64,000 nucleotides of DNA. Source: Coprenecus sp902388455 (GTDB lineage: Bacteria > Bacteroidota > Bacteroidia > Bacteroidales > UBA932). Numbering within the stretch: position 1 is the stretch's first letter; each line of letters begins with the position of its first letter. The notes below the pieces were generated by a model. That model searched no databases and had not been told where the DNA came from. It saw only the letters and a list, made by a program, of their open reading frames with translations. A program made the translations under genes and the position numbers. The stretch covers positions 2,689,905 through 2,753,904 of the forward strand of contig OZ007032.1 in assembly GCA_963931615.1 (NCBI GenBank). Reading direction: 5' to 3'. Below are positions 51,897-59,758 of the stretch, one piece after another.

Positions 51897-52008
51897 CGTG
51901 TTCTGTTCGTCCAAGCAAGGTCAAGCCCTGCGGGTGTCGTGGAAAAATCATCCTCGCCCCGTGGGGCTTTCTGTATTTTTCCACACAACCTTGCCTGACG
52001 AGAACACG
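51897..52008 (+). ncRNA. Long nested hairpin leader
   Basis: Paired segments in order: CGTGTTCT (51897) with AGAACACG (52001); CGTC (51908) with GACG (51997); GCAAGGT (51915) with ACCTTGC (51988); GTGGAAAAAT (51939) with ATTTTTCCAC (51975); GCCC (51956) with GGGC (51964). A side hairpin GCCC-TGC-GGG lies at 51925-51934. All outer pairs nest, so about 112 nt fold as one extended structure. It lies 70 nt before the first gene of the accessory block. It could be a regulatory leader, a small RNA or a DNA processing site such as oriT. Confidence 0.7.
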
Positions 52009-52077
52009 ACCTTTTAGAGCCTGTAGTTTGGGAACTCCGGCCCCGAATAGCCGGACTAACAAGAAATATATAATGTT

Positions 52078-53037
52078 ATGTCAAAAGCAGTATTAAACAA
52101 CAGTCAAGCAACAGGTCATACCGACCTGCTATCAGGTATCTTGAAGGTACAAGTGAGAAACGAGGAGAAGATTACGGAACAAGACCGTATCTATTGCCAG
52201 AATCAACAGGACGAGTTGTACAAGACGCTCGACCAGATTGCCTGGTGGTACAACATTTTCAAGAGAGAAGCCGAGAAGTATGAGGGTAAAATCAAACTCA
52301 AGCACGAGCCGAACGGTAAGATTACCACAAGCAGCTACGACCTCCACTATCGGTACAATAACGATGAGAAGGATTATACCCATCACGAGTTTACTCCTTT
52401 CAAGAATATCAATGAGTTGGTGGATAGTCGTCATAACGCTATCAGGAACTTCATCAGTCGCATCATCGGCTATTTCAACAACACCTACAGCGTCTCTGTT
52501 GAAGCTCCAAAGATAGATGAGAAGACTCTTCCGATAGACTTCCGCCCTGTATATAACACCTATGTAGATGTGGTTATCGAACATCTCGGAGGAAAGAGTT
52601 TCCGAGATACTGCCGAGGAAGAACTTATTAAGCGATTCCTTGAAACGGTCAGACCTTCTTGCTGGAGCAAGGTAAAGCCAGAACTTAAGAAGGACAAAAT
52701 CATCTTCCCCGACATTGTTACTTGGGATTCGATTCACTATCAGTATTACAAGGAATATGACTTCGAATATGACTCTGACCGTAAGGTTAGCCAGTTCTGC
52801 GAAGGCATTGCTTTCGGTGCAGATGATGTACTCTGTGGCAGTATCGAGATGATTATGGGGCTTGACACCCGTAATGTAGATATTTCCCGTTGGTATGACC
52901 TGACCACCACCAATGCCTCGAACATGAAGTTCTATGCCAATGGTCGTATTGATGTCAAGTTCAAGGACAGTGCAACGGCCGAGAGTTGTTTCAAGCGACT
53001 GCGACTAAATGAGATCAAACTAAGAGACGAGAATTGA
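52078..53037 (+). CDS. Unknown mobile-element protein, 319 aa
   Basis: No signal peptide or membrane segment. Contains QNQQDELYKTLDQIAWWYNIFKREAEKY near 40-70 and RHNAIRNFISRIIGYFNNTYSVSV near 120-145, with many aromatic residues. It may be related to the DUF4942-type proteins of Bacteroidales integrative elements, but I cannot prove this. First gene of the accessory block. It is preceded by the structured leader and followed by an intrinsic terminator, so it may be transcribed separately from the methylase-helicase. Confidence 0.6.
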   Translation: MSKAVLNNSQATGHTDLLSGILKVQVRNEEKITEQDRIYCQNQQDELYKTLDQIAWWYNIFKREAEKYEGKIKLKHEPNGKITTSSYDLHYRYNNDEKDYTHHEFTPFKNINELVDSRHNAIRNFISRIIGYFNNTYSVSVEAPKIDEKTLPIDFRPVYNTYVDVVIEHLGGKSFRDTAEEELIKRFLETVRPSCWSKVKPELKKDKIIFPDIVTWDSIHYQYYKEYDFEYDSDRKVSQFCEGIAFGADDVLCGSIEMIMGLDTRNVDISRWYDLTTTNASNMKFYANGRIDVKFKDSATAESCFKRLRLNEIKLRDEN

Positions 53038-53055
53038 TGACCACACGATATGTAT

Positions 53056-53096
53056 GACACTCCGTAGGTACTGCCTGCGGGGTGTCTTTCGTTTTT
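53056..53096 (+). terminator. Intrinsic terminator before the methylase-helicase
   Basis: GACACTCCG pairs with CGGGGTGTC (one G-U) around 13 nt, followed by TTTCGTTTTT. It separates the 319-aa gene from the methylase-helicase gene, unless it is read through. Confidence 0.8.
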
Positions 53097-53118
53097 ATCC
53101 ACTTCAATCATTACAGCC

Positions 53119-56100
53119 ATGTATGCCATCATACCACAACAGATACCGCAAGGCAAGCGTGCAGAGATCAACGAGAAGATTCTCTTTGCCATCAACTCCG
53201 GTAAGGATATGATTCCTGCGGAGAGTATATACAACTGCTATACAGGTATCGGAGGACTGCACAACCTCAAGCAGTCGGACTTCGCCAGCTACCACGAGTA
53301 TGCCGAGGCAAAGAAGGAGTTCGAGATGGGACAGTTCTTCACACCGCACGAGGTATGTCGGGATATGGTAGATGTACTCTCTCCCACATCATCGGAGATG
53401 ATTCTCGATATGTGTTGCGGTATGGGTAACTTCTTCAACCATCTGCCGAACCAACACAACGCCTACGGCTTTGACATTGACAGCAAGGCTGTGGCAGTGG
53501 CCCGGTATCTCTATCCCGATGCACATATCGACAAATGCGACATACAGCAGTACCACTCCGAGCAACGCTTTGATGCCATCATCGGTAATCCTCCTTTCAA
53601 TCTGAAGTTCGACTTCCGACTATCACAGGAGTACTACATCGACAAAGCCTATCATCTGCTCAATCCCGCAGGCTTCCTGATGATCATCGTCCCTGCCTCC
53701 TTTATGCAAAATGAGTTCTGGGAGAAGAGCCGTGTAGGAAGAGTAAACGAGGACTTCTCCTTCATCGGACAGACAAGGTTGGCACCTCACGCCTTCACAT
53801 CGGTAGGTGTAGATAACTTCAACACCAAGATAATGGTCTTCCTGCGTCGCTCGCAGCATATAGAGATGAATCCCTACAATGCCGAGGAGTTTGTCTCTAT
53901 GGCTGAACTCAAGGAGCGTGTGAAGAAAGCCCGCGAGATGAAGCACCGCCTGCGTCTTGACCTTATGCGTGAGACCAACCGCATAGACAAGGAGGAGTTG
54001 GAGCACTTCGAGTACAAGCTCGCCAAGTACATGTATGAGTTGAAGGCTCACGCAAGGCTCAACAAGCATATTGACAAGGCTGTGGCACTCGTTACCAAGT
54101 TCCGTAACCAGAAGCCACCCGAAAATGCCACCAACGAGCAGATGAAGGAGTGGGAACGCAAGAAGCTGACCACTGCCAAAGTGCTGGCCACCATACGCAA
54201 GTATATCACCTCGCAGAATGTCGTTCCTCGCAAGGAGGTGGCATTGGTAAAGACCTCCTACAGCTTCAAGCTCAAGCAGTATGCACCACGATTGCTTGAC
54301 AAGGTGGAACATAAGGCGGTAAGCATCAATGACCTCATACTGGATAGCAGTACTCTACCTATGCCGGAGATAGCAACCGAGAAGAATCTGCGACAGATAC
54401 GCATCGCCAAAAGGCTTATCCGCCGTAAGCGTTGGCTCTACGATATACAGAACCAACCCTTCTCCGATATGGAAACGGACAATGCCCTTGCCGAGTATCT
54501 CGACAATGCCACCTTCGTAAACAAGGATGGCGAGGTATGCGAGTTCACACAGTTGCAGAAGCACGATCTGAACCTTGTACTTCAGAAGCGATATGCTCTG
54601 CTCAACTGGCAGCAAGGCTCAGGTAAGACCGCAGCGGTATATCACAGAGCCAAATACCTGCTCAAATATGGCAAGGTACGCAATGTGGTGATCCTTGCCC
54701 CTGCCATTGCCACCAATATGACTTGGGCTCCGTTTCTTGCCATCAACAAGGAGCGATACAGAGTGATACGCACATACAAGGATCTTGAAGATGTGCCGAG
54801 AGGTATCTTCATGCTGCTATCCACATCTATGGTCGGCAAACTCAAACGCGACCTTATGCGATTCGTGAAACTATCGTCAAGGAAGCTATGCCTTGTATTC
54901 GATGAGTCGGACGAGATTACCAACCCATCATCACAACGTACAAAGCATATCCTGGCAGTGTTCCGCAGGCTCAAATACAAGATTCTCGATACGGGAACAA
55001 CTACCCGTAACAATATCGCAGAACTGTATAGTCAATTTGAACTGCTATACAACAACTCGGTCAATATGACCTGCTGGTGTAGCAGTATCTATCATGAGAA
55101 TCGGGATAAGGAGATAGAGTGTGAACGAAATCTCCACTGCGGAGAGCCGTTCCCGGCATTCAGAGGTCATGTGCTGTTTCGTGCCTGCCACTGTCCGGGT
55201 AAGGCAACGGTATTCGGCATAGAGAAGCAGAATCAGGATGTCTATAACAAGGATGAACTCTTCGACCTCATAGGCAAGACCATCATCACCCGTAAGTTCC
55301 GAGATTTTGCAGGCGAGAAGTACAAGATACGGACACATACCGTAAGCCCCTCAGAGGGTGAACACGAGGTCTATCGTGTCATCATCGAGGAGTTCTGCCG
55401 TATATGCGAACTCTACTACAACAGCACGGGTGATACGAAGAAGGATGCAGGACTGAGGCTTATGCGACAGATAAAGCTGCTTATCAAGGCCTGCTCCGTA
55501 CCACACCTCATATCGGGATACTACGGCGATGACTATCCGAGCAAGACACGATACATAGAATCATTGATACGCAAGATACCGGGCAAGGTAGCCATCGGCT
55601 GTACAACCCTTGCCGCCTTTGACCTCTATGAGAGTTATATCCGTGAACGCTTTCCCGACAGACCTATATATGTCGTGAAGGGAGATGTGACGTTCAAGAA
55701 GCGTCAGAGCATCGTGACGGAGTTCGACTCCACCATCAACGGCATACTGATATGCACGCAGCAGAGCCTGAGCAGTTCGGTAAACATACCTACCTGCAAC
55801 GATGTGATACTGGAGTCGCTACAATGGAACATACCCAAGATGGAGCAGTTCTACTTCCGCTTCATACGCCTCGACTCCAAGGAGATGAAGGATGTGCATT
55901 ATGTCACCTACGAGGACTCCGTGGAGCAGAACCTGATGGCATTGGTACTCACCAAAGAGCGTCTCAACGAGTTCATCAAGACGGGCGAAGTGAAGGAGCA
56001 GTCGGAAATCTTCGAGGAGTTCGATATCACAATGTCCGTAATAGACAGTCTGCTGATACGCTCTACGGACAGCGAGGGTAAGATACATATCAGCTGGGGA

Positions 56101-56121
56101 AGCCAGCGAGTAACTAGTTAA
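53119..56121 (+). CDS. DNA N6-adenine methylase fused to SF2 helicase
   Basis: 1000 aa. Residues 60-270 form an N6-adenine methyltransferase: GQFFTPHEVCRDMV, motif I ILDMCCGMGNF (97-104), FDIDSKAVAVA and catalytic NPPF (157-160). A charged helical linker (about 280-450) follows. An SF2 helicase starts with LNWQQGSGKTAAV (Walker A, about 497-505), DESDE (Walker B, about 594-598), a GTTT motif III-like element and QFYFRFIRLD (motif VI-like, near 910). No PD-(D/E)XK or HNH nuclease is evident. Such fusions occur in Bacteroidales integrative elements and resemble DarB-type phage proteins that guard incoming DNA from restriction. An ArdA gene follows 11 nt later. Confidence 0.88.
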   Translation: MYAIIPQQIPQGKRAEINEKILFAINSGKDMIPAESIYNCYTGIGGLHNLKQSDFASYHEYAEAKKEFEMGQFFTPHEVCRDMVDVLSPTSSEMILDMCCGMGNFFNHLPNQHNAYGFDIDSKAVAVARYLYPDAHIDKCDIQQYHSEQRFDAIIGNPPFNLKFDFRLSQEYYIDKAYHLLNPAGFLMIIVPASFMQNEFWEKSRVGRVNEDFSFIGQTRLAPHAFTSVGVDNFNTKIMVFLRRSQHIEMNPYNAEEFVSMAELKERVKKAREMKHRLRLDLMRETNRIDKEELEHFEYKLAKYMYELKAHARLNKHIDKAVALVTKFRNQKPPENATNEQMKEWERKKLTTAKVLATIRKYITSQNVVPRKEVALVKTSYSFKLKQYAPRLLDKVEHKAVSINDLILDSSTLPMPEIATEKNLRQIRIAKRLIRRKRWLYDIQNQPFSDMETDNALAEYLDNATFVNKDGEVCEFTQLQKHDLNLVLQKRYALLNWQQGSGKTAAVYHRAKYLLKYGKVRNVVILAPAIATNMTWAPFLAINKERYRVIRTYKDLEDVPRGIFMLLSTSMVGKLKRDLMRFVKLSSRKLCLVFDESDEITNPSSQRTKHILAVFRRLKYKILDTGTTTRNNIAELYSQFELLYNNSVNMTCWCSSIYHENRDKEIECERNLHCGEPFPAFRGHVLFRACHCPGKATVFGIEKQNQDVYNKDELFDLIGKTIITRKFRDFAGEKYKIRTHTVSPSEGEHEVYRVIIEEFCRICELYYNSTGDTKKDAGLRLMRQIKLLIKACSVPHLISGYYGDDYPSKTRYIESLIRKIPGKVAIGCTTLAAFDLYESYIRERFPDRPIYVVKGDVTFKKRQSIVTEFDSTINGILICTQQSLSSSVNIPTCNDVILESLQWNIPKMEQFYFRFIRLDSKEMKDVHYVTYEDSVEQNLMALVLTKERLNEFIKTGEVKEQSEIFEEFDITMSVIDSLLIRSTDSEGKIHISWGSQRVTS

Positions 56122-56132
56122 ACAGAAAGTCT

Positions 56133-56636
56133 ATGGAAAATATGGATTTAAGCAATGCCGAGGTTGCCGTAACCACACAGCACATCTTAGACGGGAAAGA
56201 GTACAAGGACTACTGGGTGCAGATGTCCGATTACAGCGATATGGGAGAATTCCTCTGTGCCTGCTCCGACCTCTTTCCCGAAGAAGAGGATCCGGAGTAC
56301 AGGTATGCCAAATGGGAGAACATACCCGACAGGCTGATAAACCGAGAGTGGATATGTCCCAACTTCTTCGAGATACGCGATGCCATGGAAAGGCTCGACG
56401 AGAACGAAAGGGAGTATTTCGTCACTTGGAGCGAACACTTCGGATATGACATCACCACCGATGATCCGCATATGATGGTATCGCACTATCAGGATATATA
56501 CGGTAACACCATACAGGAGACCGAAGAGGAACTTGCCGACATCGCCGATGATGCTTTAGTATATACGGGCATATCGGGCAACTTCTGCGATATGCTTCCT
56601 CTTCAGTATGAGATATTCGATGATAACTACAACTAA
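56133..56636 (+). CDS. ArdA-like antirestriction protein
   Basis: 167 aa and very acidic. It contains DYSDMGEFLCACSDLFPEEEDPEYRYAKWENIPD, the ArdA pattern of a D-E-F-rich strand followed by DPE and the EGIP-like motif, then INREWICPNFFEI. ArdA dimers mimic bent B-DNA and inhibit type I restriction-modification enzymes. It follows the methylase-helicase by 11 nt, and unknown small genes follow. Start at 56133; a second ATG is three codons in. Confidence 0.8.
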   Translation: MENMDLSNAEVAVTTQHILDGKEYKDYWVQMSDYSDMGEFLCACSDLFPEEEDPEYRYAKWENIPDRLINREWICPNFFEIRDAMERLDENEREYFVTWSEHFGYDITTDDPHMMVSHYQDIYGNTIQETEEELADIADDALVYTGISGNFCDMLPLQYEIFDDNYN

Positions 56637-56648
56637 AATAATGGATAT

Positions 56649-56963
56649 ATGGAAATCAGTTTCAAAGGACCGGTAATGCCGATTGATCCATACTCGCAGT
56701 TGGCATTTGTGGAGATACTCAACATCATACTCATAGCAAAGCACATTATGGATGTGAACAGGTATCTCATAGCAAGAAATGTAAACCCTCAATTCGGCTC
56801 ACTGTCGGGATATTTCCGATGGTCGTTTGCCGATGATAGGTTCACGCTGTGGCAACGCACGGACTACAACTCTGATATGTGCTTCTCACACCGCATATTG
56901 GATATGCCGTTCTGTATGCTTGCAGCAAAGGATAAAGAGAATGATGAGAGAGTGTTCAACTAA
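56649..56963 (+). CDS. Unknown protein, 104 aa
   Basis: No signal peptide. A hydrophobic helix LAFVEILNIILIAKHIMDV near residues 18-37 is probably buried, not membranous. The second half (YFRWSFADDRFTLWQRTDY) is aromatic. It sits 12 nt after ardA in the same operon and 12 nt before the next gene. I do not recognise it; the regular spacing argues that it is real. Confidence 0.6.
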   Translation: MEISFKGPVMPIDPYSQLAFVEILNIILIAKHIMDVNRYLIARNVNPQFGSLSGYFRWSFADDRFTLWQRTDYNSDMCFSHRILDMPFCMLAAKDKENDERVFN

Positions 56964-56975
56964 CCATCAAAGAAT

Positions 56976-57263
56976 ATGGAAACGACAATCAAGGTATCCA
57001 ACAGAGAGATAGCGATACGAGCCTTCGACTATCTGAGGCACGAGCATAAGACCGACTCTGCACTGCGATTGGCTCACCACCTGCTGCACTATGACCGCAT
57101 ATCACTCGGCATAGGCGAAGTGGATTGGGAGATAGATATGGCTATCCAAAAGTTCGGTGGCAATCCCCGAACAGGATACCGATATACGGCACATTTCAGT
57201 TTCAAGGGTGAAACTGAGCTGGAGAAAGAGAGATACGAAGAGATATTCAACGGTAAAGAGTAA
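56976..57263 (+). CDS. Unknown protein, 95 aa
   Basis: Begins METTIKVSNREIAIRAFDYL. It has a mixed-charge helix and a HHLLHYDRISLGIGEVDWEIDM segment, then FSFKGETELEKERYEEIF. No known domain. It is cotranscribed with its neighbours and followed by two hairpins, so transcription may be trimmed after it. Confidence 0.6.
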   Translation: METTIKVSNREIAIRAFDYLRHEHKTDSALRLAHHLLHYDRISLGIGEVDWEIDMAIQKFGGNPRTGYRYTAHFSFKGETELEKERYEEIFNGKE

Positions 57264-57264
57264 C

Positions 57265-57334
57265 CGAAGAGCGGCCACAAGGTCGCTCTTCGCATTTATA
57301 GAAATATGTACGGGAAAACCGAATCCTGCCGTAC
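57265..57334 (+). other. Two hairpins inside the accessory operon
   Basis: CGAAGAGCG/CGCTCTTCG (57265-57273 with 57284-57292) and GTACGG/CCGTAC (57308-57313 with 57329-57334) lie in the 85-nt gap. Neither has a strong T run, so they may be attenuators, RNA-processing sites or stability elements. Confidence 0.55.
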
Positions 57335-57348
57335 ACAGGTAACGACAA

Positions 57349-58293
57349 ATGAACGAAGCAAAGAAAACACTCACAATGGAGTTCATCGAAAGCATAATGG
57401 ACGAGAACTACACCCTTGTATGGGTGGACTATCGGGAAAGTTTTGATGAGAACCGAAACCTCTTGCAACAATGCCTTGAGAAACAAAGCTGCGAGGATCT
57501 ATGGTCTAAGGTCGAGGAATGGTATGAGGATGCCGAAGAGCAGGCAACACAGGAGATTATCAAGGGACTGAAGAGCTACTGCATCGACTTCCACGACTTT
57601 GAGGAGGACGAAGTAGAAGCCTTCTTTGAGGAACACGATGATGAGATAAGGGACGAGATACGCGAGCGTGACGACTCCACAACGGTAAACGACCTTATCA
57701 AGAATACCAGAGATATTCCTATACGGGTGGAGATGCTATCCAACTACGACTGCATCAACTCCTGCTGGTTGGAGTCGCAAGGTGGCTTCCGATACAAGGA
57801 GAGTTACTTCGGAGATATGATAGACACCCTTCGCCTCAACCCTGCAAAGGTGAAGAAGGCATTGACGGAGAAAGGCTATACCGTATATGGAAGATTCCCG
57901 AACAAGAAGTATCGTGACGGCAAGGAGCAGGTATCCTACGAGGATTTCTGCCAGGAGTTGGAGAACTCCTGCTGCGGAGCCAACCTACTTACCTACATAG
58001 GGCTTGTAAACCTCAGAGACCTCTACGATGCCGACTTCAAAATAAAGGAGGTCATTATCCCCAAAGGTAACACCTGCGGGCTGTTCAGCTCGATGTATGG
58101 CGGTGGCAGTCTGATAGAGATGGAACTCAAGAGCGATGTCAGAATCCGACTGGATAAGGCACGCAAGGACGGCTACGGCTTACGCCTGCGACTTGACAAT
58201 GAACGCTCCGAGTATGACTGCTCCATCAAGCATGTCTATGGTGTCTGCGACTCCTTCTTTGGAAAGCAGGTAAGTATCGTTTCGGTAAACTAA
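57349..58293 (+). CDS. Unknown acidic protein, 314 aa
   Basis: The N-terminal 125 residues are extremely acidic (WYEDAEEQATQEIIKG, DFEEDEVEAFFEEHDDEIRDEI), and from about 130 the protein is more globular (YDCINSCWLESQGGFRYKE, VYGRFPNKKYRDGKEQVSYE). The acidic half resembles DNA-mimic proteins in charge only. It is in the same operon as ardA. No family recognised; an anti-defence role is a guess. Confidence 0.6.
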   Translation: MNEAKKTLTMEFIESIMDENYTLVWVDYRESFDENRNLLQQCLEKQSCEDLWSKVEEWYEDAEEQATQEIIKGLKSYCIDFHDFEEDEVEAFFEEHDDEIRDEIRERDDSTTVNDLIKNTRDIPIRVEMLSNYDCINSCWLESQGGFRYKESYFGDMIDTLRLNPAKVKKALTEKGYTVYGRFPNKKYRDGKEQVSYEDFCQELENSCCGANLLTYIGLVNLRDLYDADFKIKEVIIPKGNTCGLFSSMYGGGSLIEMELKSDVRIRLDKARKDGYGLRLRLDNERSEYDCSIKHVYGVCDSFFGKQVSIVSVN

Positions 58294-58321
58294 TCAGTAT
58301 TAACCATAAAAATATAAATGT

Positions 58322-58903
58322 ATGAAGAAGATTGAAGTAAAGGTAAGATACCTCTTCGAGGGTACTTACACCGTAGCGGCAGATGACCGCAATGAAGCAC
58401 GCTCAATGGTAACAAGGGATTGTGGGCTGGTATTGGGTGGTAACATTCACACCACACTCAATGATGACGAGGTGGATTGGGAGTTCGATGTGCACCCCGA
58501 TATGCAGATTCTATCCTACACAGAGTTGGAGAAGAAGCAAAAGCCGAAGCGTCTGAAGATGGATTTCTCCGACCGAATAGAGACGCTCCGCAAGGATATT
58601 ATAGATGCCATAAGGCAGTTGCTCTACTCGCACGGGCTGACAGAGATAACTTTTCCCGAAGAACAGTATGATCCTGTATGGGTGATATGGTTTGACAATA
58701 ATGCCGACCCGTTTGAATGCAAGGTAACAGGTATTCAGGTGACTGACAACAGTATGACTGTTATAGCCCACGAGAAAGAGGCAAACTTTGAGGCTACCTG
58801 CCATACTCCGTTTGAACTTGGAGCATCAAACATCGACTGGTTGCAACAGATGTACGATGCCGTATGGCAGCAGTTGGAAGATAACACAGATAATAACGAT
58901 TAA
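58322..58903 (+). CDS. Unknown acidic protein, 193 aa
   Basis: The N-terminal 70 residues form a small alpha/beta unit (KVRYLFEGTYTVAADDRNEA, DDEVDWEFDVHPD). The rest has FSDRIETLRKDIIDAIRQLL and a C-terminal acidic tail ending DNTDNND. No known domain. It starts 28 nt after the acidic 314-aa gene and ends 11 nt before the next. Confidence 0.58.
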   Translation: MKKIEVKVRYLFEGTYTVAADDRNEARSMVTRDCGLVLGGNIHTTLNDDEVDWEFDVHPDMQILSYTELEKKQKPKRLKMDFSDRIETLRKDIIDAIRQLLYSHGLTEITFPEEQYDPVWVIWFDNNADPFECKVTGIQVTDNSMTVIAHEKEANFEATCHTPFELGASNIDWLQQMYDAVWQQLEDNTDNND

Positions 58904-58914
58904 AGATTACGACT

Positions 58915-59526
58915 ATGAGATTAGACCCTGTAAATGCAGTATCGAGCTTCCACTACTATATGTGGAACGCTTGGGGCGAGGAAGAGTGCAAGATTACCTT
59001 CGGAAGTATGTATAAGCACTTCTGGGAGAAATGGAACTCACTCGCAAGTAAATCTATCCTCGGAGCGGCAGAACGATTCTATGCCGAACTCTCGGACAAC
59101 AACCGCGAACTGCTTGTCAATCGTGCAGTGGCACTCTATGACGGCAAGGCTACAAGAGAGGAACCACACGATGATGACATTCTTGTATGTGATAGCTGTG
59201 GCTCCAGACAGATAGAGATTCAAGCCTGGGTAGATGCCAACAACGCAGAATATCTAAGTGATGTAGATGATGACGATACGGACTGTAAATGGTGTGCAGA
59301 CTGTGAACAGAGTCAGAATTTCTGCACATTGAGCGACTACAAGCAGCGTATGGAAGACTGGTGGAAAGACCTCGACTTCATTACATTGGAGAGCATAACG
59401 GGATTACACGAAACTGACTACTCTTCGGAAGATGGATCACAATCCTTTATTGACGCTTGTAATGATTGGTGGAACGGTCATGACTATGATACCCAGAGAG
59501 AACTCTATTTCAAGTCACAATCTTAA
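58915..59526 (+). CDS. Unknown protein with a zinc-ribbon-like centre, 203 aa
   Basis: Central cysteines CDSCGSRQIEI (near 90) and CKWCADCEQSQNFC (near 123-136) form a CxxC...CxxC pattern that could bind zinc. The C-terminal half is acidic and aromatic (DWWKDLDFITLESITG, NDWWNGHDYDTQREL). Similar small proteins are common in Bacteroidales integrative elements; function unknown. Confidence 0.6.
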   Translation: MRLDPVNAVSSFHYYMWNAWGEEECKITFGSMYKHFWEKWNSLASKSILGAAERFYAELSDNNRELLVNRAVALYDGKATREEPHDDDILVCDSCGSRQIEIQAWVDANNAEYLSDVDDDDTDCKWCADCEQSQNFCTLSDYKQRMEDWWKDLDFITLESITGLHETDYSSEDGSQSFIDACNDWWNGHDYDTQRELYFKSQS

Positions 59527-59537
59527 TACTTACTGCT

Positions 59538-59747
59538 ATGGCTGAGAACGAAATCATCGAAAGAATATGTGGCTCGTGCAACTGCGATGAAGCGACTGCA
59601 AAGGAGTATCTGAATGATGAGATACGCCACCTCAGAGAGCTGCAAGAGGTAAACGACCTGCAAGAGAGCGACATTGAACTCTCTTGCAGTGGTCTCGGCA
59701 TTGAGTCCGAGTGCATGGAGTATTTCACAATGGTATTAACCTACTAA
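59538..59747 (+). CDS. Unknown small acidic protein, 69 aa
   Basis: Begins MAENEIIERICGSCNCDEAT and is helical (AKEYLNDEIRHLRELQEVNDL), with four cysteines. It ends 11 nt before the J-domain gene. Its C-terminus overlaps nothing when the J-domain protein is started at 59759. Unknown family. Confidence 0.55.
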   Translation: MAENEIIERICGSCNCDEATAKEYLNDEIRHLRELQEVNDLQESDIELSCSGLGIESECMEYFTMVLTY

Positions 59748-59758
59748 CATCTACTACT

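Noticed and set aside
51871..52062. Minus-strand frame of 63 codons across the structured leader
   Set aside because: The sequence is explained by nested inverted repeats; the peptide lacks coding character.
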